A DNA stretch of 64,000 nucleotides. It comes from Mumia sp. Pv4-285. GTDB lineage: Bacteria > Actinomycetota > Actinomycetes > Propionibacteriales > Nocardioidaceae. The stretch's first letter is position 1; every line of letters starts with the position of its first letter. Of the stretch, positions 59,662-64,000 are shown one piece after another. Made by a program: the position numbers and the translations under genes. The notes beneath the pieces were generated by a model that searched no databases, was not told where the DNA came from, and worked only from the letters and a program-made list of their open reading frames with translations. Where the stretch lies: contig NZ_CP162023.1 of NCBI RefSeq assembly GCF_041320275.1, positions 4,526,001 through 4,590,000 on the forward strand, written 5' to 3'.

Positions 59662-59884
59662 GCCTTCATCTCCTTGGTCGGTCCCCGACGAGCACACGCC
59701 CGTCCGGGCTCGCCTGCCGTGCAGACGACGGGGTTCGAGTGGGACCGCCTAGTGGTCCGTACGAACCGGCTGATGACACGCACGTTAGTGGGACGCTCAG
59801 AGGGTGGCAACCCCCGACGAGCCCTTCCGCTTGTGAGCGGCCCGGGTGATGACCACCATGAGTGCGTCCGGAAGGAGGCAGATG

Positions 59885-60715
59885 ATGAAGTTCCGCACCG
59901 AGGTAGAACCACCGGAGCCGATGAAGGGCCTGGAGGTGCCACCCGAGGTCGTGGAGGCGCTCGACGGGGGCAAGCGGCCTCGCGTCACGGTCACGATCAA
60001 CGGCCACTCGTGGAGCACGAGGATCGCGATCATGCGCGGGCGGAACCTGATCGGCCTCAGCAACGCGAACCGGGCTGCTGCCGGAGTCGCCGTCGGCGAC
60101 GAGGTGGAGGTGGAGCTCGAGGCCGACACCGAGCCCATGACGGTCGAGGAGCCCGAGGACTTCGCGGCCGCGCTCGCCGACGACCCCGGCGCGCTCGCCG
60201 CGTACGAGGGGTTGACCGTGAGTCAGCAACGGCAGCTCGTGCGCGAGATCGAGGGCGCGAAGAGGGCGGAGACGCGGCAGCGCCGCATCGAGAAGACGAT
60301 CGAGGGGCTACGGCAGAAGGATCCCGGGCCGTTCTTCCACGGGACGAAGGCCGGCTTGCAGCCCGGTGACCTTCTGTCAGCCGGGTACGGCTCCAACTAC
60401 GGCGAGGGACGCGAGGCGAGCTTCATCTACCTCACCGCCACCCTCGACGCGGCGACCTGGGGAGCAGAGCTGGCGCGCGGCGAGGGGCCGGGCAGGATCT
60501 ATCGCGTCGAACCCACGGGCCCCTTCGAGGACGACCCCAACCTGACGAACCAGCGGTTTCCGGGCAACCCGACGCGGTCGTACCGGACGCGTGAGCCGCT
60601 GCGCGTCGTCGACGAGGTCGTGGACTGGGCGCCGCACACGCCCGAGGATCTCCTGAACATGCGCGCCCACCTCGACGAGCTCGACCGTCAGGGCATCGAG
60701 GCCATCAACGAGTGA
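59885..60715 (+). CDS. arr: Rifamycin ADP-ribosyltransferase (Arr) fused to YdeI/DUF1905 module
   Basis: 276 aa. Residues 1-142 are a DUF1905 plus YdeI-helical module, closely like the 149-aa protein at 12327 (VVEALDGGKRPRVTVTINGH, LADDPGALAAYEGLTVSQQR). Residues 147-276 are Arr: GPFFHGTKAGLQPGDLLSAG, IYLTATLDAATWGAELA, FEDDPNLTNQRFPGNPTRSY. The residues equivalent to His19, Tyr49 and Asp84 of Mycobacterium smegmatis Arr are His152, Tyr182 and Asp217, with identical spacing (30 and 35). Arr inactivates rifamycins by ADP-ribosylating a hydroxyl group using NAD. AAGGAGG (59872-59878) is six bases before ATG 59885; ATG 59882 is too close. Confidence 0.92.
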   Translation: MKFRTEVEPPEPMKGLEVPPEVVEALDGGKRPRVTVTINGHSWSTRIAIMRGRNLIGLSNANRAAAGVAVGDEVEVELEADTEPMTVEEPEDFAAALADDPGALAAYEGLTVSQQRQLVREIEGAKRAETRQRRIEKTIEGLRQKDPGPFFHGTKAGLQPGDLLSAGYGSNYGEGREASFIYLTATLDAATWGAELARGEGPGRIYRVEPTGPFEDDPNLTNQRFPGNPTRSYRTREPLRVVDEVVDWAPHTPEDLLNMRAHLDELDRQGIEAINE

Positions 60716-60728
60716 GAGGGCTTCGAGC

Positions 60729-61088
60729 ATGGCGGTGATCGAGGACGTCCGGCCGTTGGGGACGGAGCTGGACCGCTCGTACGAGGTGTTCGTACGCGGC
60801 AGGTTGAAGTTCCGCGTCAAGCAGATCGTCTACGTGGCGTTCTCGCTCGACGAGCGCGTGATGGGCTTCGCCTACCCGAAGGAGGAGCGCGCTGCGCTCG
60901 TCGCGAGCGACCCGGAGACCTTCCATCTGCCGTCTGAGTCGGACATGCGCTTCAACTGGGTGCACGCCGACCTCGCGGCGTTGGACCGTGGTGAAGCCCG
61001 CGAGCTCGTCGTCGACGCCTGGCGGATGGTCGTCCCTAAGAAGCTCTCCCTCGCGTACGACCTCGCGCATCCCGACGGCCCAGGATGA
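60729..61088 (+). CDS. MmcQ/YjbR-family protein
   Basis: 119-aa protein of the MmcQ/YjbR (CyaY-like fold) group: FVRGRLKFRVKQIVYVAFSL, VMGFAYPKEERAALVASDPE, ETFHLPSESDMRFNWVHADL and LVVDAWRMVVPKKLSLAYD. DNA binding has been suggested for the family, but function is unknown. Starts 13 bp after the Arr fusion with GAGAGG upstream, so probably cotranscribed. The 3' end overlaps the convergent membrane protein gene by 53 bp. Confidence 0.87.
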   Translation: MAVIEDVRPLGTELDRSYEVFVRGRLKFRVKQIVYVAFSLDERVMGFAYPKEERAALVASDPETFHLPSESDMRFNWVHADLAALDRGEARELVVDAWRMVVPKKLSLAYDLAHPDGPG

Positions 61089-61773
61089 TCGCCACTGTGA
61101 TCGAGCTGAGCAGCGCCAGGACCGGGGGGAGCCAGTAGAGCGGATTCTCCACGTCACCCGCCCGGATGGTCATGCAGACGACCGCCACCGTGGAAAACAG
61201 CGCCGTGCCGACCGCAGTGCCGGACGCCCGACGTCCGAGACGACCGTCGTCGTGGCGGCCCAGCCACCACTGCGCGGCCATGTTGACCACAGCGAGGCTG
61301 TAGCAGACCGCCACGACCGGCAGCCACCGCGCGTCGTCGCGGACGGGCAAGATCCCCAGCCAGCCGACCGCTGTCGCGAGGAACGCGAGAGTCGTCAGGG
61401 TCCCCACGAGGCCCAGCTCTCGATAGCTGTCGAGCAGGCGCAGCGTCCTGTACACCATCTGCTCCGGGTCGCCACTGCGCGCCTCCTCGGCCGCATCCGC
61501 CTCGACGCGCGCGCTCACCACGGCGCGCCGGGCGGCGACCTTGTCCCGCAAGCACTGGTACATGTAGTCGAACGCCTCGGAGTCCGTACCGAACGTGCGC
61601 AGTGTCGCCTCGATCGGTACGGCCGCCTCGTCCGTCGCGTACACCGTCCATGCGCCGTCGAACGGCGCGAACACCACCGCGTCGGCCCTCGCGGCATCGC
61701 CCTCGTCGAGGAAGCAGGCGTTGCCATAGCCACGTGCCGCGACCGGCCTGGCCTTCAGCTGCCTCCGATCCAC
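61036..61773 (-). CDS. Membrane protein of unknown function
   Basis: 245 aa. The N-terminal half is soluble (RGYGNACFLDEGDAARADAV, FGTDSEAFDYMYQCLRDKVA), the C-terminal half has about four hydrophobic segments (LVGTLTTLAFLATAVGWLGI, WLPVVAVCYSLAVVNMAAQW, GTALFSTVAVVCMTI, WLPPVLALLSSITVAIIL) and the end is basic (RRDARGRTRGRAS). No family recognised. GTG 61773 is preferred because TACGAT and six bases precede it; a longer start at 61818 is possible. Confidence 0.75.
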   Translation of the reverse strand: MDRRQLKARPVAARGYGNACFLDEGDAARADAVVFAPFDGAWTVYATDEAAVPIEATLRTFGTDSEAFDYMYQCLRDKVAARRAVVSARVEADAAEEARSGDPEQMVYRTLRLLDSYRELGLVGTLTTLAFLATAVGWLGILPVRDDARWLPVVAVCYSLAVVNMAAQWWLGRHDDGRLGRRASGTAVGTALFSTVAVVCMTIRAGDVENPLYWLPPVLALLSSITVAIILGRRDARGRTRGRAS

Positions 61774-61864
61774 TCGCGGATCGTACCGACGTTTGTCCGG
61801 CCGCCTGCTCCGGCCCATCGACGGGATGGTTGGCTACTCCTGGAACCTGACGAGAGAGAACCAG

Positions 61865-62308
61865 ATGACCAGGGACAACAAACCCGAGATGGTGGCCGAG
61901 CTCGACCGACTCGACGAGGCCGTCAAAGCAGCGCCCCCGGGGGACACGACGGCGCAGATCGCGCTGTGGCAGCAGGTGGCCCGGCTGGAGCACTGGTTCT
62001 TCATCGCGCGAGGCTCGGCCGACCAGCCCCGCCCCTACGGTGTGGCCTTCGAGCACGGTCCGATGATCTGCCTCTACAGCAGCGCAGCACGAGCGACCGA
62101 AGCCGCGCGCGTCCTCGGCCTGGACGGCGCAGATGGCGGGTCGGTGCCGTTGTTCGGCGTGCCGATGCCGGCTGCGATCGACTACGTCGCCTCCTTCGGC
62201 GGATCCGGCGTCTTCGGTGTGACGTTGGACCACCCGCAGATCGGCCACTACATCCCGTTGGGGAACCTTGGCCTGCTCAAGGGGTGGATCGAAGGGTCGG
62301 CGGAGTGA
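61865..62308 (+). CDS. Hypothetical protein, first gene of AAA+/TPR trio
   Basis: 147 aa, soluble: TAQIALWQQVARLEHWFFIA, GVAFEHGPMICLYSSAARAT, VPLFGVPMPAAIDYVASFGG and DHPQIGHYIPLGNLGLLKGW. The alternation of short helices and strands faintly recalls SseB-type proteins, but the match is too weak to assign. ATG 61865 is chosen; ATG 61826 in frame is possible. Its TGA is overlapped by the GTG of the AAA+ gene, so it is coupled to it and likely works with it. Confidence 0.72.
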   Translation: MTRDNKPEMVAELDRLDEAVKAAPPGDTTAQIALWQQVARLEHWFFIARGSADQPRPYGVAFEHGPMICLYSSAARATEAARVLGLDGADGGSVPLFGVPMPAAIDYVASFGGSGVFGVTLDHPQIGHYIPLGNLGLLKGWIEGSAE

Positions 62309-63495
62309 GCGCCGACGGCCCAGGCGACAACTTCATCGAGGTGATCGCGAGCGAGGTGGTGGCCGACCCCGGCAACCTGGCGCTGCGCGAGGACTTCGTC
62401 ACGTTGCTGCTCGAGAAGGACCCCGGTCGCGCCGCCACCGAGCTGGACGCGTTCGAGGCCCTCGGCGGTGATCCGGCACGGACCCGTCTGCTGCGCGCCC
62501 GGCTGATGGCCGCGCGACTGCGATCGTCGAACCCGGCCCCGACTCCGGCTCCGGCTCCGGCTCCGGCCGACGACGACCGTCTGGACAGCACCGCTGCTGC
62601 GACGGCGTCGCTCTGGGACGCCGTGCGCCCGGCAGTGACGCTGGCCGACGTCGCCGGCCTCGCCGAAGTCAAGCAGCACCTCGACATGACGTTTCTCGCC
62701 CCGCTGCGCAACCCCGAGATGGCGGCGGCGTTCGGCCAGACGCCCGGGGGCTCCCTCCTGATGTACGGCCCACCCGGTTGCGGCAAGACGTACATCGCCA
62801 GGGCGATCGCCGGCGACCTCGGAGCGTCCTTCATCCACGTGACCCTCGCAGATCTGCTCAGCAAGTGGATCGGGGAGAGCGAGAAGGCGATCCAGAGCGT
62901 GTTCCGCGACGCCCGAGCAGCAGCGCCGTGCGTGATCTTCTTCGACGAGTTCGATGCGCTTGGTGGCCGGCGTACGTCCGGTGGTGGCGGGTCGCAGACG
63001 ATGCGGATGCTCGTGACACAGCTGCTGGAGGAGCTCGACGGGGTCTCCAGCGCGAACGACGGCGTCTACTTCCTCGCGGCGACGAACCGCCCGTGGGACA
63101 TCGACTCCGCACTGCGCCGACCGGGCCGGATCGACAAGACCGTGCTCGTGCTGCCACCTGACGCGGTCGCCCGGGCCGCGATCGTCCAAGGCGCGCTGGA
63201 GGGCAAGCCGGCCGACGGCGTCGACGTCGTGGCGGTCGCTGCGGCAACCGAGGGGTTCTCCGGTGCTGACCTCAGTCACCTGACGACCACGGTGCTGCAG
63301 CAGGCGATGGCCCAGTCGATGAGCAGCGGTGCGCTGGTGCCGGTCACCACCGACGCGATGCTGGCCGCGGTCGGCAGCATCACCCCTTCTACGACGTCCT
63401 GGTTCGACCAGGTGGCGCCCGTGCTGGAGTACGGCGTCGACGACGGCACCTTCGACCAGCTGCGGGCGTACCGGGTCAAGCGAGGCATGCGATGA
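62305..63495 (+). CDS. AAA+ ATPase (classic-clade, p97/FtsH/Vps4-like)
   Basis: 396 aa. An N-terminal helical region (1-75, LREDFVTLLLEKDPGRAATE) and a Pro/Ala linker (76-88) precede one AAA+ module: Walker A G155PPGCGKT, aromatic pore-loop SKWIGES (Lys187-Trp188), Walker B VIFFDE with Asp214-Glu215, and an SRH with NRPWDIDSALRRPGRID, where the tandem arginines are probable fingers. An alpha-helical lid follows. As in the p97/Vps4 group it probably threads or remodels a protein substrate as a hexamer. No protease or proteasome gene is adjacent. Overlaps the genes on both sides (GTGA and ATGA). Confidence 0.92.
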   Translation: MSADGPGDNFIEVIASEVVADPGNLALREDFVTLLLEKDPGRAATELDAFEALGGDPARTRLLRARLMAARLRSSNPAPTPAPAPAPADDDRLDSTAAATASLWDAVRPAVTLADVAGLAEVKQHLDMTFLAPLRNPEMAAAFGQTPGGSLLMYGPPGCGKTYIARAIAGDLGASFIHVTLADLLSKWIGESEKAIQSVFRDARAAAPCVIFFDEFDALGGRRTSGGGGSQTMRMLVTQLLEELDGVSSANDGVYFLAATNRPWDIDSALRRPGRIDKTVLVLPPDAVARAAIVQGALEGKPADGVDVVAVAAATEGFSGADLSHLTTTVLQQAMAQSMSSGALVPVTTDAMLAAVGSITPSTTSWFDQVAPVLEYGVDDGTFDQLRAYRVKRGMR

Positions 63496-64000
63496 CAGGC
63501 TTCGAGCGCGATCCTGCGGCTGACACCGACGCTGTGGAGCGGAACCTGGATCTCGCCTGGGAGCTCTTCGAAGCACAGCCCACGCATCCCAAGATCGCCG
63601 AGCTGGTGCTTCAGGTGCTGGCGGTCCGGCCGGAGCGAAGCAGCGCGTCGCTGTTGCTCGGCAACCACCGTGAGGTCTGCGGCGAGGCCGACGAGGCGCG
63701 GCGCCTCTACCTGCAGGTGGCGGGTCGGCGCGACGGCCAGTTCATCAATGCGGCTCGCGCCCTCCGACATCTGGCGGCCGCGCAGCACGACCATCCGGAG
63801 ACGCTGCGGTGGGCGCGCACCGTGCTGGGTGAGAGCCAGGAGGACTGGGGCGACTGGATGGAGCTGGGGAGCGCCCTGGCCTTCTCCGGAGAGCACGAGG
63901 AGGGATGGAGCCAGCTCGACGAGGCGGTGGCCATGTGCTCACGGACGGCTCCGGACGAGCTACCGACGGCCATCGCGCAACGCGCGGGGTACCTGCTCGG
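63492..64000 (+). CDS. TPR-like helical repeat protein (3' partial)
   Basis: ATG 63492 overlaps the AAA+ stop (ATGA), and the frame is open to the window end (169 codons). The visible part is all alpha-helical with TPR-like pairs: LDLAWELFEAQPTHPKIAEL, ASLLLGNHREVCGEADEARR, DWMELGSALAFSGEHEEGWS. It is probably the adaptor or substrate-recognition partner of the AAA+ ATPase. The remainder lies outside the window, so the total length and any C-terminal domain are unknown. Confidence 0.8.
   Translation, partial: MTGFERDPAADTDAVERNLDLAWELFEAQPTHPKIAELVLQVLAVRPERSSASLLLGNHREVCGEADEARRLYLQVAGRRDGQFINAARALRHLAAAQHDHPETLRWARTVLGESQEDWGDWMELGSALAFSGEHEEGWSQLDEAVAMCSRTAPDELPTAIAQRAGYLL

Noticed and set aside
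57406-60369. 987-codon open frame on the plus strand
   Set aside because: Antisense to the quinoprotein and then out of frame with the Arr fusion; the composition is a shadow pattern.
62305-63495. Mycobacterial-type proteasome ATPase (ARC/Mpa)
   Set aside because: No N-terminal coiled coil, no OB domains, no C-terminal GQYL-like tail and no proteasome genes adjacent.

Overview
The window is about 70% G+C with strong GC3 bias, and it is densely packed with short, overlapping genes on both strands. Many genes look leaderless: a TANNNT -10 box sits only 5-7 nt before the ATG or GTG. Gene content (ECF sigma factors with NTF2-like tails, large LuxR-type ATPase regulators, several TetR regulators, DUF1707, DUF1905 and DUF4180 proteins, Arr, an ABC-F protein) points to a high-GC actinomycete, probably of the Nocardioidaceae (inference). 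I see no rRNA, tRNA, CRISPR array, transposase, integrase or prophage; this is an ordinary chromosomal segment rich in accessory regulation and detoxification genes.

Layout. 1-1.2 kb: the end of a NarL-type histidine kinase and its response regulator. 1.3-4.4 kb: a secreted M14 carboxypeptidase. 4.4-6.3 kb: a 20-bp hairpin, a WhiB7-like promoter, a seven-codon leader peptide and an ABC-F ribosome-protection-type gene. 6.2-9.4 kb: NmrA-like reductase/AraC regulator, Nudix, DUF1707. 9.4-11.7 kb: a leftward operon (NTF2-like, alpha/beta hydrolase, PrmC-like methyltransferase fused to ASCH). 11.8-18 kb: GNAT, YdeI-like, LysE, fatty acid desaturase, DUF1905, double VOC, PNPOx-like, MerR/thioesterase pair, methyltransferase. 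18-23.2 kb: large LuxR-type ATPase, cupin plus a C-terminally truncated ECF sigma factor, RibD-like reductase, TetR. 23.2-28.4 kb: DUF4180, VOC, phosphoesterase, SRPBCC, CAP-domain protein, HerA-like ATPase, M15 lipoprotein. 28.5-36.7 kb: 40-aa small protein/YCII/ECF42-type sigma, ArsR/MFS pair with a well-defined operator, YqeB-like and DoxX-like proteins, a second LuxR-type ATPase, TetR. 36.7-39.5 kb: an intergenic region with operator-like repeats, a 15-codon ORF and an orphan terminator, then two alpha/beta hydrolases and a metallo-hydrolase. 39.5-48 kb: ECF sigma with NTF2 domain, calcium-repeat secreted protein, pterin dehydratase-VOC fusion, DinB, thioesterase, two TetR genes, TspO-like membrane protein, secreted carboxylesterase, DUF389. 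48-56.9 kb: secreted M4 protease, aldo/keto reductase/flavodoxin/alcohol dehydrogenase operon with a divergent XRE regulator, methyltransferase, VOC, DUF1801, DoxX. 57-61.8 kb: secreted quinoprotein, YdeI-Arr fusion (rifamycin ADP-ribosyltransferase), MmcQ/YjbR protein, membrane protein. 61.9-64 kb: a start-to-stop overlapping trio of unknown protein, AAA+ ATPase and TPR protein, the last running off the window.

Themes. Regulator/target pairs are frequent (AraC-NmrA, MerR-thioesterase, ArsR-MFS, TetR-hydrolase, XRE-dehydrogenase), several with visible operator dyads. Antibiotic-response genes include the ABC-F gene with an attenuator-like leader and the Arr fusion. The best candidates for undescribed biology are the leader-controlled ABC-F unit, the YdeI-Arr and PrmC-ASCH fusions, and the AAA+/TPR trio at the right edge.
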